DNA of 64,000 nucleotides from Saccharophagus degradans 2-40 (GCF_000013665.1 NC_007912.1:4085501-4149500), one strand, 5' to 3'; counted from the first letter of the stretch, positions 37,953 to 47,572 are shown. Numbers and translations: made by a program. Notes: generated by a model not told the origin, from the sequence alone.

Positions 37953-39689
37953 TTACCACCAAAACCTAACGCGAAACCAATCAACGGCATTGTGAAACCA
38001 AATCCACCCGCGTTTAAATTCGCCCACGGCAATTTTGCCGTTACCGGTCATACCAGGTCTAAGAGTGGCTGGTGCCGCGAGCAACTGCGCCTCTACCCTA
38101 AAATAATTTCGCCCTTCCCGCACTTCGTTAAGGGGGGTAATTTTTAACACATCAAATTCAAATACTTCACCCGGCAAGCTGGTTAATACTACGTGGCCGC
38201 GCTGTTGTTTTTTTATGTAAGCAATATCGCGCTCATCTATATACAACAACACGCGGTATTGCTGGTTGGCGACTATTTCAAAAAGTCGCTCACCCTGTGA
38301 TACTGGCGCACCCACCGACTGACTAACATCTTCCGATACCACTACACCTTCTATGGGTGAACGCAAAAGTGTGCGCTTTAATTGCTGCTCAATTAATTCT
38401 AGTTGAATAGTGGCTTGATCAACCAAGGCGCTGGCAATGGTCGCTTGCGCACGCTCAGAATTGGCCAGCGCATTGTTGTAGGTGTGGCGGTGCTGTTGTA
38501 ATTCGCTAATTAATTTTCGACGCTGTAAGCGCAGGTCGTCGTCATCTAATTGCGCCAGCACATCGTCTACAAGTACTTGATCGCCGGGCCGAACATTCAC
38601 TTTGGCTAAATAGCCGTCTTGGCTAGCTACAACCAAATGCTTCTGCGTACCCTGTAACACAGCTTCACCCGTTACGCGGTATTGCCCGGGGAGCAACATA
38701 ACAACCACAAACATAAGTGCGCTAACGACAAGTGTTTTTGCCAGCCAGCTCCCCGGCCCAATCCACTTCGCTAACCTGCCGCGTGCGCGCTCGGCTAATT
38801 GTTTAGACACACCTTTTGCTGCGGCAATTTTAAAATCGATTGCTTGCGCTATAAGCGGGGCAATTGCCATAAGCGATGCAACAGGCCCTTCCCCTAGAGC
38901 TTGGCTAGCACTGTGCTCTATCAACATTACCGCAACGACGCGTTCGCCATTTTTTAGCAGTACAGAACGCAATGCTCGCTGGGAGTTGCTTTGTATAAGC
39001 CTATAATGTGCAGGACACGCCGAAGCAGCCTGTTCTAATTCACTCGTTGTATCTATAAATATATTTTGATTCGCCGCCACGCACTCTTCCATGGCAGCCG
39101 CAATACCCAGCATCACAGGCGTTCGACGGTCGAAATGGGCAGAAAAAGAGACAGCTTGTAGCGCAACCCCCTGTTGGGAGACCAAGCCTAGGCACACACG
39201 TTCGGCGGCTACAAAACTGGCCACATAGTTAACCAACGAAATAGCGGCTTCTGCTAATGAAGGCTCGTCGGCTACTTTATTTAAAATAGCAATTACAGGT
39301 TCTAGATTAGGTACATCTTGCTTGTACAACGTGTACTGCAGCCAAGTTTCACCCCACTTAAGCAGCTTTATGGCCGCGGTAACAGCGGTTGCATCCCTGT
39401 GGCTCATGCGCACTACAACCACGCCCCAAAACACTTTGTTTATTTCTAGCGGGTGCCCAAGCAAAATAGTGCCGTCGGTGTCGCGCAGCATTTGCATAGC
39501 CTGCTTTGCAAATACGCGCTTGGTTACATCGGCCATTGGCTCGGCCAGAGTCAGTTCCTGCGGCCATTTAGCCACCATTAAGGGTTTACCAGCGCTATCT
39601 GCTTGCACCAATACCCCTTGCGCCACGCCATTTATCATCTGGCACTGTAAGCGCAACCATAATTTACTGGCAGTATTTGGGGCGGGCAT
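37953..39689 (-). CDS. GAF-domain / HlyD membrane fusion protein
   Basis: A 578-residue protein. The N-terminal half is cytoplasmic and includes a GAF-like sensory domain (about 150-290; LVNYVASFVAAERVCLGLVS). One membrane helix (TLVVSALMFVVVMLLPGQYRV, about 318-338) follows, then an HlyD-type periplasmic arm: VASQDGYLAKVNVRPGDQVL, a coiled-coil hairpin, and LLRSPIEGVVVSED. GAF plus adaptor in one chain suggests that a cytoplasmic signal controls a transport assembly. It is the first gene of the five-gene minus-strand operon, so its promoter must lie in the 39690-40325 region. Confidence 0.8.
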   Translation of the reverse strand: MPAPNTASKLWLRLQCQMINGVAQGVLVQADSAGKPLMVAKWPQELTLAEPMADVTKRVFAKQAMQMLRDTDGTILLGHPLEINKVFWGVVVVRMSHRDATAVTAAIKLLKWGETWLQYTLYKQDVPNLEPVIAILNKVADEPSLAEAAISLVNYVASFVAAERVCLGLVSQQGVALQAVSFSAHFDRRTPVMLGIAAAMEECVAANQNIFIDTTSELEQAASACPAHYRLIQSNSQRALRSVLLKNGERVVAVMLIEHSASQALGEGPVASLMAIAPLIAQAIDFKIAAAKGVSKQLAERARGRLAKWIGPGSWLAKTLVVSALMFVVVMLLPGQYRVTGEAVLQGTQKHLVVASQDGYLAKVNVRPGDQVLVDDVLAQLDDDDLRLQRRKLISELQQHRHTYNNALANSERAQATIASALVDQATIQLELIEQQLKRTLLRSPIEGVVVSEDVSQSVGAPVSQGERLFEIVANQQYRVLLYIDERDIAYIKKQQRGHVVLTSLPGEVFEFDVLKITPLNEVREGRNYFRVEAQLLAAPATLRPGMTGNGKIAVGEFKRGWIWFHNAVDWFRVRFWW

Positions 39690-40325
39690 AAAGACTCGTT
39701 AGTTATATAGCGATTATTTAACGTTAATTATAGAAGGCTTTTACGCTGCAACCAGCTTAGATGAACTTTGCGCCACGCGCTAGCGGCTTTAAACCAGCTA
39801 GCGCCCCCTTGGGCCGTTATATACGCGTTAAAAGAACAAAGAAAATGCTTTACGCTACACGCGATAAATCGAGCTTAAACTTAGCAATAACTTGATGCGG
39901 TTCACATCTAGCCGCACTAGATTGCACTGCATATCAATACTCATAAAAACCATTTTATTTTCGTGTTAACACTCATTACTGCATACATAGATTTCCTTTA
40001 TGTATGACGATTACGCAACCATATTCACTCACACCTAACAAGCGCGTTTTACAGCAAATTCATTTCACCTTTTGTTGATGTATATGGTTTATATTGGTGC
40101 TTCTCTCGGTGCGTTTAAGCGCCCACTGGTATTAAAAATAATAACTACCATTACCGTTTTCGTATTTTCAAACAATTTTTAGCTACAAAAGCGCTGCCAA
40201 AAATCACATTTACAAACTTAAGCGTTTCTTCTTTATATGTAGCTCTACATTAAAGCGATAAGTTGATTTTAGATATAAATTGATTTACCAATACCCAAAT
40301 CAGTACCCAAATGGATTTCTCGGAT
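39690..40325. other. Intergenic region between divergent operons
   Basis: No gene is visible. It must contain the promoter of the GAF-HlyD/M50/giant-protein operon (minus) and that of the first cellulase (plus). The sequence is AT-rich, and I could not fix either promoter with confidence. The structured cellulase leader begins immediately to its right. Confidence 0.5.
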
Positions 40326-40441
40326 TTGAATGACGCGCAGCCATAACTCGCGTCGTTCAAAAACCTCAACCAAAGCTAGGTTGAGAAAAGTAAGACGCAC
40401 TGCATTCATCGGAGGAAACGCTAGTCAACGAGACTGCAGTG
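40326..40441 (+). ncRNA. Structured 5' leader RNA of the first GH5 cellulase gene
   Basis: Three consecutive helices. Stem 1 is TTGAATGACGCG/CGCGTCGTTCAA (40326-40337 with 40349-40360; one T-G wobble). Stem 2 is CTCAACC/GGTTGAG (40365-40371 with 40379-40385). Stem 3 is CACTGCA/TGCAGTG (40398-40404 with 40435-40441), enclosing a conserved core GGAGGAAAC and CTAGTCAACG. GTAAGACGCACTGC joins stems 2 and 3. The same layout lies before the other cellulase gene at 45067-45186, with stems preserved by paired changes. The TCAAC in the core can alternatively pair with GTTGA of stem 2. It ends 29 bases before the start codon. I do not recognise it as a known riboswitch class. Confidence 0.6.
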
Positions 40442-40469
40442 TACAAAGACAATAATAGAGATCTTAATT

Positions 40470-42362
40470 ATGAAATCAGCAACCACAAATCAATCGAGGG
40501 CACGCAGTAGCGCCTTTAAAAATATGTTGGCGGCATCGCTCGCAGGTTTAGGGCTACTATCAGCTTCTGCATTTGCCGATGTAGCCCCGCTAACCGTAGA
40601 CGGCAATAAAATTCTTAGCGGTGGCCAGCAAGCCAGTTTTGCCGGTAATAGCTTATTTTGGTCTAACAATGGCTGGGGCGGTGAGAAGTATTACACGGCC
40701 GGTACCGTTGAATGGCTAAAGCAAGACTGGGGCAGTAATTTAGTTCGCGCCGCAATGGGTGTCGATGAAAACGGCGGCTACTTAGAAGACCCAGCAGGAA
40801 ACAAAGCGAAAGTAACAACCGTTGTAGATGCAGCCATCGCTAACGATATGTATGTAATTATCGATTGGCACAGCCACCACGCCGAAGACTACCAAAACCA
40901 AGCCATTAGCTTTTTCCAAGATATGGCTCGCACCTACGGTAACAACAACAACGTTATATACGAAATTTATAACGAGCCATTACAGGTTTCTTGGAGCGGC
41001 ACCATCAAGCCTTACGCAGAAGCGGTAATTGGCGCAATTCGCGCAATCGACCCAGATAACCTTATTATTGTGGGCACGCCTACTTGGTCGCAGGATGTAG
41101 ACGTAGCCTCGCGCGACCCCATCACGCAGTACAGCAACATTGCCTACACTATTCACTTTTATGCGGGCACCCACAAACAATCCCTACGCGATAAAGCACA
41201 AACCGCATTAAATAATGGTATTGCTTTGTTTGCTACCGAATGGGGTACAGTAAATGCCAACGGTGACGGCGGTGTAGACGCAGCCGAAACTGATCGTTGG
41301 ATGCAGTTTTTTAAAGCGAATCATATAAGCCATGCCAACTGGGCCTTAAACGATAAAGCCGAAGGCTCTTCTGCATTAAAGCCTGGCTCTAACGCAAACG
41401 GCGGCTGGAGCAATTCCGACTTAACCGCCTCTGGTACCTATGTTAAAAACTTAATTAAAACATGGAACGACGGCTCACCGAGCAGCAGCTCATCTAGCAG
41501 CACCAGTTCTTCTTCAAGCAGCTCCTCGTCTAGTAGCTCATCATCTAGCAGCTCTTCATCTAGTAGTTCTGGCGGTACCAATTTACCCGCGCGCATTGAA
41601 GCAGAAAACTACGATAGCGCACCGGTAGAAACCACTGCAGGTAATAGCGGCTCACCCACCAATTGTTCGTATAAAGGTATGGGCGTAGATGTAGAAAACT
41701 CTACTGAAGGTGCTTGTAATATTGGCTGGACTGCGGCAGGCGAAAAAGTAACTTACAACATTGGCAATGCCGATGGCACTTACGATATTGCATTGCGCGT
41801 AGCCTCTATGGATGCGGGCAAACGTATCTCTGTGCATGTAAACAACAGCCTAGCAGATACCGTAACCACACAAGGTGGCGGCTGGCAGGCATGGACTACC
41901 GAAACCATTTCTAACGTGTATATCCCATCAAACTCGGTAATTACCGTTGAGTTTTACGATAGTGGCTCTAACCTAAACTTTTTAAACATTACCGAAAGCT
42001 CGGGTACCGAACCACCTGTAGAACCACCCGTTGAGCCGCCAGTAGAACCACCCGTAGACAACGGTAACTTCCCATGTAACGACGGTAACTCTACGCTTGC
42101 CAACAACGGCGCCTCCATTAACCTTAACCAAGGAGCGTGTGTTAAATACAATCACGGCTGGGGCGATATTCGTTTAGGCACCTGGAGCGGCAACGGTACC
42201 ATTCGATACGACGTACTAGACTGCAATAACAACGTAATGAGTGATATTGCACAAAAACTTAATGACTTTACTGCTGTAGACACCGCAACAATGAACTGCG
42301 CACACTACATTTATGTAAAACAAGCCCCTAGCAGCTACACCCTGCAATTTGGTAGCTGGTAG
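40470..42362 (+). CDS. cel5H: Secreted GH5 (subfamily 2) endoglucanase with CBM6, Cel5H-like
   Basis: A 630-residue secreted cellulase. Signal peptide of about 36 residues ending ASAFA. The GH5_2 catalytic domain (about 37-335) has [16 protein letters not shown] with the acid/base Glu169, [10 protein letters not shown] and LFATEWG with the nucleophile Glu257. A polyserine linker (about 340-370), a CBM6 module (about 373-510, [14 protein letters not shown]), four EPPV-type Glu-Pro repeats and a Cys-containing C-terminal domain follow. Length and order match Cel5H of S. degradans as I remember it. It cleaves internal beta-1,4-glucan bonds outside the cell. The structured leader directly upstream may regulate it. 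Confidence 0.93.
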   Translation: MKSATTNQSRARSSAFKNMLAASLAGLGLLSASAFADVAPLTVDGNKILSGGQQASFAGNSLFWSNNGWGGEKYYTAGTVEWLKQDWGSNLVRAAMGVDENGGYLEDPAGNKAKVTTVVDAAIANDMYVIIDWHSHHAEDYQNQAISFFQDMARTYGNNNNVIYEIYNEPLQVSWSGTIKPYAEAVIGAIRAIDPDNLIIVGTPTWSQDVDVASRDPITQYSNIAYTIHFYAGTHKQSLRDKAQTALNNGIALFATEWGTVNANGDGGVDAAETDRWMQFFKANHISHANWALNDKAEGSSALKPGSNANGGWSNSDLTASGTYVKNLIKTWNDGSPSSSSSSSTSSSSSSSSSSSSSSSSSSSSSSGGTNLPARIEAENYDSAPVETTAGNSGSPTNCSYKGMGVDVENSTEGACNIGWTAAGEKVTYNIGNADGTYDIALRVASMDAGKRISVHVNNSLADTVTTQGGGWQAWTTETISNVYIPSNSVITVEFYDSGSNLNFLNITESSGTEPPVEPPVEPPVEPPVDNGNFPCNDGNSTLANNGASINLNQGACVKYNHGWGDIRLGTWSGNGTIRYDVLDCNNNVMSDIAQKLNDFTAVDTATMNCAHYIYVKQAPSSYTLQFGSW

Positions 42363-42416
42363 TTTAAACGCTAACTACTAGCTATGAATCACTAGTCACT
42401 AATGACTAGCTTGTAT

Positions 42417-42443
42417 CCCCCCTCACCATTGTGATGGGGGGAG
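42417..42443 (+). terminator. Possible terminator hairpin after cel5H
   Basis: CCCCCCTCAC, loop CATT, GTGATGGGGGG with one bulged T. There is no good T-tract behind it, so termination efficiency is uncertain. The sequence from 42365 to 42412 consists of CTAG/TAGT-rich degenerate repeats. Confidence 0.5.
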
Positions 42444-42730
42444 TTCAATCTTATAAATCTCTAGCCTTTAATCTCTAGCTCACTAGCAACTAATTTTTGG
42501 CCCTACCACCATACCAATAATCAAAAGCTATTACTCGCCCCACTCTCAATTTCGACTAGATCTCAATTTTTCAATTCTCTGAAAATAATTTTCGGCGCCA
42601 GCTCGGCCAATCAAAATAACTACAAAACACCTCGAAACCCGCACCACATCTATATTTCACCGCATTTACCAGCTCTAGGCTTATTTCACTAGCCACCACA
42701 CAAACTGTCAACTTATTCCATTTCGGCCTT

Positions 42731-42789
42731 GTGGTAGGGTTGCCTTACCAATTCTTGTAGGGTATGTTTTACGGGCAATCCCTAACCAC
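42731..42789 (+). promoter_or_regulatory. Long leader hairpin before the beta-helix gene
   Basis: GTGGTAGGGTTGCC (42731-42744) pairs with GGGCAATCCCTAACCAC (42773-42789) over 14 bp with two single-base bulges. Inside is a small TACC/GGTA stem. It ends 31 bases before the preferred ATG, close to the 27-29 base spacing of the two cellulase leaders, but the sequence is unrelated to theirs. Confidence 0.5.
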
Positions 42790-42819
42790 TCAAATAATAA
42801 ATAACAATTGGACACCCAC

Positions 42820-44778
42820 ATGCGAAACCTATCAACCAAGCGTTTACTGCCATTAGCAGCGCTCGCAAGTGCAATTTCTTTCCATACGCACGCTGCAGAC
42901 TTACACGTATATAGCGGCGAAGATTTACAAGCAGCCATTCAAGCTGCACGAGCCGGCGACGAAATTATCCTCCACCCAGGCGGTTACGAAAGTGTGGCCA
43001 CATCCACCCTTAGCGGCTTTTCCGATGCGCATTACTACGGCGCCGCAGACGGTACCGCAAGCCAACCCATTATTTTGCGCAGCCAGTCGGCCTCGAACAA
43101 ACAAGTACTAACCGGTGCAACCCCAGATAAAAAAATTGGTTTATACATCACCGGCGATTACTGGATTATCAAAGATATTGTTGTAACAAACTCTAAGCGC
43201 GGCATTGTGTTAGATAACTCTAACCACTCCATTATTGATAACGTGGTTGTACACAACATAGGGCAAGAAGGTATTCACCTGCGCGATAACAGCTCGTACA
43301 ACATTGTTAAAAACTCTTGGGTTTACAACACAGGCGTTACCAGCGCGGGCACGGGCGAAGGCTTTTACGTTGGCTCGCACCCTGGCAGCGATAACGGCAA
43401 AGGCTATGTGTACGGCGCGGCATGTAATTACAACGTAATCGGCGGCAACACCATTGGGCCAAACGTACGTGCAGAGCATATAGACATAAAAGAAGGCACC
43501 AAAGGCACCATATTCGAATACAACATTATGGATGGAACGGGTATTTCTGGTGCAAACTCGGCAGACAGCTTTGTAGACATTAAAGGCCAAGACGCGGTTA
43601 TTCGTGGCAACAAAGCCTACAGAAACGGCGAAGCAAAAGTTAAAAACGCATTCGAAACTCACAGCGATGCCGACAACAACACGTTTATTGCAAACGAAGT
43701 GGACCTAGACGGTAGCAGCGATTACTTACTGTTTGCTTCAGAAGGCGTAAACCACGTTTCTAGCGATAACATACGTTTAGATGGTCGCAGCGATCGTATT
43801 GCCGGCCATTGGTCCGCTGCAAGTGTCGATTCGAATATCCCTAGCGGTATTCCTGCACCGGGCAACTACAGCACTAGCTCCGGTTCGTCTTCCAGCTCAT
43901 CGTCTAGTTCTTCTAGTTCGTCTTCAAGTTCATCCTCTAGCTCTTCAGGCTCCAGCTCTGGCGGCGTAAATTTACCCGCAAAAATTGAAGCAGAAAATTA
44001 CGATAGCGCACCGGTAGAAAGCACAAGCGGCAACGCAAACAGCGGCAGCGTAACCAACTGCACCTACCGAGGCCTAAATGTAGATGTGCAAAACGCCACA
44101 GAAAGCGGCTGCAATATTGGCTGGACAACAGCCGGTGAAGAAGTCACTTACAACATTGGCAGCGCCAACGCCAACTACAATGTTGCTCTGCGAATCGCTT
44201 CCAACTATTCCGGTAAGCGCTTAGCACTATACGTTAACAATACACACGCTGGCACAGTCACAACCAGTGGCAGCGGTTGGCAGGCATGGGAAACCAAAAC
44301 GCTTTCTAACGTTTATATTCCATCTAACAGTGTTTTAACGGTTAAGTTTTTAGATGGCAGCACCAACTTTAATTACTTAAACATAACAACAGGCGGCAGC
44401 TCCTCTTCTAGCTCCAGCTCTAGCTCAAGTTCATCGTCAAGCTCGTCTTCAAGCTCGTCATCTAGCTCTAGCTCCTCCGGCGGCGGCGCATGCTCAAGTT
44501 ATGTAGACATTCCTTGGGATGAGCGAACAGAGGTCACACTGGGCAATGGTGTATGTGTACGCACAGCACAAAATCTTGCTGGCAAAACCTTGCAACTATG
44601 GGATAGCGATACCAATAGCTCGTGCGACTTCCGTGGCACCGTTGTATCTACAGATGGCACCGGCAGTGTTAGCGTTAGTAGTAACTACGTATCCACAACA
44701 AATTTAACTGGCACCAAGCTTAATTTTGTACCCGCCAGCGGAACCAGTTGCCAATATGTAAAAGTACGTTCGTATTAA
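42820..44778 (+). CDS. Secreted right-handed beta-helix protein with CBM6 and polyserine linkers
   Basis: A 652-residue secreted protein. The ATG at 42820 (MRNLSTKRLLPL) gives a clean signal peptide of about 25 residues ending HTHA. An upstream in-frame TTG at 42808 is less likely. The first module (about 26-350) is a right-handed parallel beta-helix of the pectate-lyase-like type (GEDLQAAIQAARAGDEIILHPG, DYWIIKDIVVTNSKRGIVL, AEHIDIKEGTKGTIFEYNIM). A polyserine linker, a CBM6 ([13 protein letters not shown]), a second linker and a terminal domain like that of the downstream cellulase (CSSYVDIPWDERTEVTLGNG) follow. It may be a polysaccharide lyase or epimerase-like enzyme. No catalytic residues can be assigned by eye. 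Its place between two cellulases and the shared modules point to plant or algal wall degradation. Confidence 0.85.
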   Translation: MRNLSTKRLLPLAALASAISFHTHAADLHVYSGEDLQAAIQAARAGDEIILHPGGYESVATSTLSGFSDAHYYGAADGTASQPIILRSQSASNKQVLTGATPDKKIGLYITGDYWIIKDIVVTNSKRGIVLDNSNHSIIDNVVVHNIGQEGIHLRDNSSYNIVKNSWVYNTGVTSAGTGEGFYVGSHPGSDNGKGYVYGAACNYNVIGGNTIGPNVRAEHIDIKEGTKGTIFEYNIMDGTGISGANSADSFVDIKGQDAVIRGNKAYRNGEAKVKNAFETHSDADNNTFIANEVDLDGSSDYLLFASEGVNHVSSDNIRLDGRSDRIAGHWSAASVDSNIPSGIPAPGNYSTSSGSSSSSSSSSSSSSSSSSSSSSGSSSGGVNLPAKIEAENYDSAPVESTSGNANSGSVTNCTYRGLNVDVQNATESGCNIGWTTAGEEVTYNIGSANANYNVALRIASNYSGKRLALYVNNTHAGTVTTSGSGWQAWETKTLSNVYIPSNSVLTVKFLDGSTNFNYLNITTGGSSSSSSSSSSSSSSSSSSSSSSSSSSSGGGACSSYVDIPWDERTEVTLGNGVCVRTAQNLAGKTLQLWDSDTNSSCDFRGTVVSTDGTGSVSVSSNYVSTTNLTGTKLNFVPASGTSCQYVKVRSY

Positions 44779-44834
44779 TTTATACCCGTTAAAACCAAGC
44801 ATGATTGATTGTTGATTTATCCTCCTCGGGATTA

Positions 44835-44875
44835 CGTTCACTTTGTGGTAGCTACTCGCAAAGTGAACGCTTTTT
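44835..44875 (+). terminator. Rho-independent terminator after the beta-helix gene
   Basis: CGTTCACTTTG (44835-44845) pairs with CAAAGTGAACG (44859-44869), followed by C and TTTTT. The loop contains the self-complementary GTAGCTAC. Confidence 0.85.
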
Positions 44876-45066
44876 AACGAACCACATTAATTAATAAAAC
44901 CAGCAATTACCGATTAAATTAAAAGTTTTAAAAATATAACAATTAGCGAAAAACAGCCCCTCGTTTTATCGCAATAAAACAACCTCTATCAAACTGTATT
45001 CCACACAAGGACACAATTCACTTTTACTTAAAAGCGGGTTAACTGTGGAACAACAACTCCCAAGAA

Positions 45067-45186
45067 TTTAAACCCTTCGCTAACCACACACAACGAAGAG
45101 TTTAAAAATTCAACTAAATCATTGTGATTAAGTTGAAGTAAAACGCATTGCTAAGCCGGAGGAAACCTAGTCAACGGTATGCAATG
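45067..45186 (+). ncRNA. Structured 5' leader RNA of the second GH5 cellulase gene
   Basis: Same three-helix plan as at 40326-40441. Stem 1 is TTTAAACCCTTCG/CGAAGAGTTTAAA (45067-45079 with 45094-45106; one mismatch). Stem 2 starts TTCAACT/AGTTGAA (45109-45115 with 45131-45137) and is extended by an inner helix. Stem 3 is CATTGC/GCAATG (45146-45151 with 45181-45186), with inner CCG/CGG around GGAGGAAAC and CTAGTCAACG. Against the other copy, C-G to T-A exchanges occur on both sides of stems 2 and 3, while the core is unchanged apart from one missing base. It ends 27 bases before the start codon. Confidence 0.6.
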
Positions 45187-45212
45187 GCCACCACTAATAA
45201 AAGGAAATAAAA

Positions 45213-47129
45213 ATGACTTTCACAAGAATGAAATCATCACACCAAGGCGCGTGTCGACCAAGGTCTTCCACCCTACAGCGACTAATCGCCTCATCACTTA
45301 CCACCGCATGTTTGCTAGCAGCGTCTACTTTTGCCGACGTAGCGCCGTTAACCGTAGATGGCAACCGCATTCTCAGCGGTGGCCAAGAGGCTAGCTTTGC
45401 CGGTAACAGTTTGTTTTGGAGCAACAATTATTGGGGCGGTGAGAAATACTACACAGCCGAAACTGTTAACTGGTTAAAACAAGACTGGGGCGCAACACTA
45501 GTGCGCGCGGCCATGGGTGTAGAAGATAACGGCGGCTACCTAGATGACAAAGAAGGCAACAAACAAAAGGTAAAAACCGTTGTAGATGCTGCTATTGCCA
45601 ACGACATGTATGTAATTATCGATTGGCACAGCCACCACGCCGAAGACCACAAAAGTGAAGCCATTGCTTTTTTTGAGGATATGGCGCGCACCTACGGCAA
45701 TAAAAAACACGTTATTTACGAAATTTATAACGAGCCTTTACAAATTTCGTGGAGCAACACAATTAAACCCTACGCCGAAGATGTAATTAGAGCTATTCGC
45801 GCGATAGACCCCGACAACTTAATTATTGTTGGTACGCCAACGTGGTCGCAAGATGTAGACGTAGCATCGCAAGACCCCATTACCGGCTACGCCAATATTG
45901 CCTACACATTGCACTTTTACGCAGGCACCCACAAACAATCTTTACGAGACAAAGCGCAAACCGCACTTAACAACGGCATAGCGCTTTTCGCAACAGAGTG
46001 GGGAACAGTAAATGCAAACGGTGATGGCGCTGTAAACACCACCGAAACAGACAAGTGGATGACGTTCTTTAAAACCAACCACATAAGCCACGCAAACTGG
46101 GCGCTAAACGACAAATCAGAAGGCGCTTCTGCATTAAACCCCGGAGCCAGCCCCAATGGCAACTGGAGCAACGCCGACTTAACCACATCGGGTAAGTACG
46201 TAAAAAACATTATCAAAAACTGGAACGACGGCACGCCGGGAGGCAGCTCTTCAAGCTCGTCCGGCGGCTCAACCAGTTCCTCCTCAAGCTCATCTAGCTC
46301 TAATTCCAGCTCTGGTGCTGGCAAAGTAAATTTACCCGCACGCATTGAAGCCGAAAACTATAACAGTGCACCGGTAGAAACAACTGCAGGCAATAGTGGC
46401 GGCAGCGTTTCACAATGTACATACAGAGGGCTAAATGTAGACGTACAAGACGCAAGCGAAGGCACTTGTAATATTGGCTGGACAGCAGCAGGCGAAAAAG
46501 TTACCTACAACATAGGCACAGCAAATAATACTTACAATATTGCACTTCGCACCGCATCGCTTGATGCAGGCAAGCGCGTATCGGTATATGTAGGCAACAC
46601 CCTCGCCGACACAATAAGCACCCAAGGTGGCGGCTGGCAAAATTGGAAGACGCAAACCATCCCCAATGTATATATTCCATCAAACTCAGTTATTACCGTG
46701 GAATTCTACGATGGCCGCACCAACCTTAACTACTTAAACATTAGTGCAGCTTCGGGGTCTTCCTCTTCAAGCTCCTCATCTAGCTCGTCAACGTCTAGCT
46801 CTTCTTCGAGCTCATCTTCTAGCTCTTCAGGTGGTGGCAGTTGTAGCAGCTATATAGATATACCTTGGAATACTCGCACCGAAGTTACCCTAACAAGTGG
46901 CGCCTGCGTTCGCTTTAACCAAAACCTTTCGGGCAAAACCCTACAAGTGTGGGATAGCGATGCAAACTCATCGTGCGATTTCCGGGGCACAGTTACAACA
47001 GTAGGCGGCACTGGCAGTTTAAATGTAAGCAGCAACTATGTTTCGTCTAAGAGCCTAACAGGAACCAAACTTACATTTAATTCAGCAAGTAATAACAATT
47101 GTAAGTACGTTAAAGTTCGTGCTTATTAG
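45213..47129 (+). CDS. cel5G: Secreted GH5 (subfamily 2) endoglucanase with CBM6, Cel5G-like
   Basis: A 638-residue secreted cellulase, a close paralogue of the enzyme encoded at 40470. Signal peptide to about residue 41 (LLAASTFA). The GH5_2 domain has [16 protein letters not shown] with Glu174 as acid/base and LFATEWG with Glu262 as nucleophile. A polyserine linker, a CBM6 ([14 protein letters not shown]), a second polyserine linker and a terminal domain of roughly 94 residues follow ([17 protein letters not shown] to [10 protein letters not shown]). This domain is shared with the beta-helix protein. Length and order match S. degradans Cel5G as I recall. AAGGA precedes the ATG. An in-frame ATG five codons later is also possible. 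Confidence 0.93.
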   Translation: MTFTRMKSSHQGACRPRSSTLQRLIASSLTTACLLAASTFADVAPLTVDGNRILSGGQEASFAGNSLFWSNNYWGGEKYYTAETVNWLKQDWGATLVRAAMGVEDNGGYLDDKEGNKQKVKTVVDAAIANDMYVIIDWHSHHAEDHKSEAIAFFEDMARTYGNKKHVIYEIYNEPLQISWSNTIKPYAEDVIRAIRAIDPDNLIIVGTPTWSQDVDVASQDPITGYANIAYTLHFYAGTHKQSLRDKAQTALNNGIALFATEWGTVNANGDGAVNTTETDKWMTFFKTNHISHANWALNDKSEGASALNPGASPNGNWSNADLTTSGKYVKNIIKNWNDGTPGGSSSSSSGGSTSSSSSSSSSNSSSGAGKVNLPARIEAENYNSAPVETTAGNSGGSVSQCTYRGLNVDVQDASEGTCNIGWTAAGEKVTYNIGTANNTYNIALRTASLDAGKRVSVYVGNTLADTISTQGGGWQNWKTQTIPNVYIPSNSVITVEFYDGRTNLNYLNISAASGSSSSSSSSSSSTSSSSSSSSSSSSGGGSCSSYIDIPWNTRTEVTLTSGACVRFNQNLSGKTLQVWDSDANSSCDFRGTVTTVGGTGSLNVSSNYVSSKSLTGTKLTFNSASNNNCKYVKVRAY

Positions 47130-47163
47130 TAATTCAAACGCCACTTTTAGTTAACTCGTGAAC

Positions 47164-47185
47164 CACCCTCCTACTCGGGAGGGTG
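47164..47185 (+). terminator. Hairpin terminator after cel5G
   Basis: CACCCTCC, loop TACTCG, GGAGGGTG forms an 8-bp GC-rich stem 35 bases after the stop codon. The following T-tract is poor (ATCTTACC). No gene lies between it and 47399. Confidence 0.55.
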
Positions 47186-47572
47186 ATCTTACCCCCGAAA
47201 AACTGGAGTAGTTAGAGAGGAAGACGAAGCTAAAACTGGCTGCATTATAATTTCAAAAGGTTATTAAAAATTTCGCTAGACTCAACGCACCATCACTCTG
47301 CCTTCACCTACAGCAACAACTCCTGACACCTTAATCTATCTTTAAACGATCTCCCTACAGTAATCTCTCATACAAATAACACACGAAAAACGGGCGTACT
47401 AAGGCGCATCATTACGCCGAAGATAAATATTTTCTTTAGTTTCAACTAGAGTCCCACGCCCCAAAATATCAACATAAATGCGCCTTTTTGACGGATAACC
47501 ACTAAACTCGCTTTTGAATACACCAACACTATATCCCTTGGCCTCCACAATTATACTGGGCGTATTGGAAGT

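Noticed and set aside
40326-40441. Leader element considered as a c-di-GMP (GEMM) riboswitch
   Set aside because: The conserved core (GGAGGAAAC, CTAGTCAACG) does not contain the GEMM hallmark sequences around the ligand pocket or the tetraloop receptor. The stem order also differs.
42731-42789. Leader hairpin considered as an integron attC site
   Set aside because: The stem ends do not match the RYYYAAC/GTTRRRY core sites and there is no integrase or cassette structure nearby.
43210-43662. 150-codon minus-strand frame inside the beta-helix gene
   Set aside because: Antisense shadow produced by the Asn/Val-rich beta-helix coding sequence. No start signal or domain.
45917-46345. 142-codon minus-strand frame rich in Glu and Leu inside the second cellulase gene
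   Set aside because: The Glu/Leu richness is just the complement of the polyserine linker codons.
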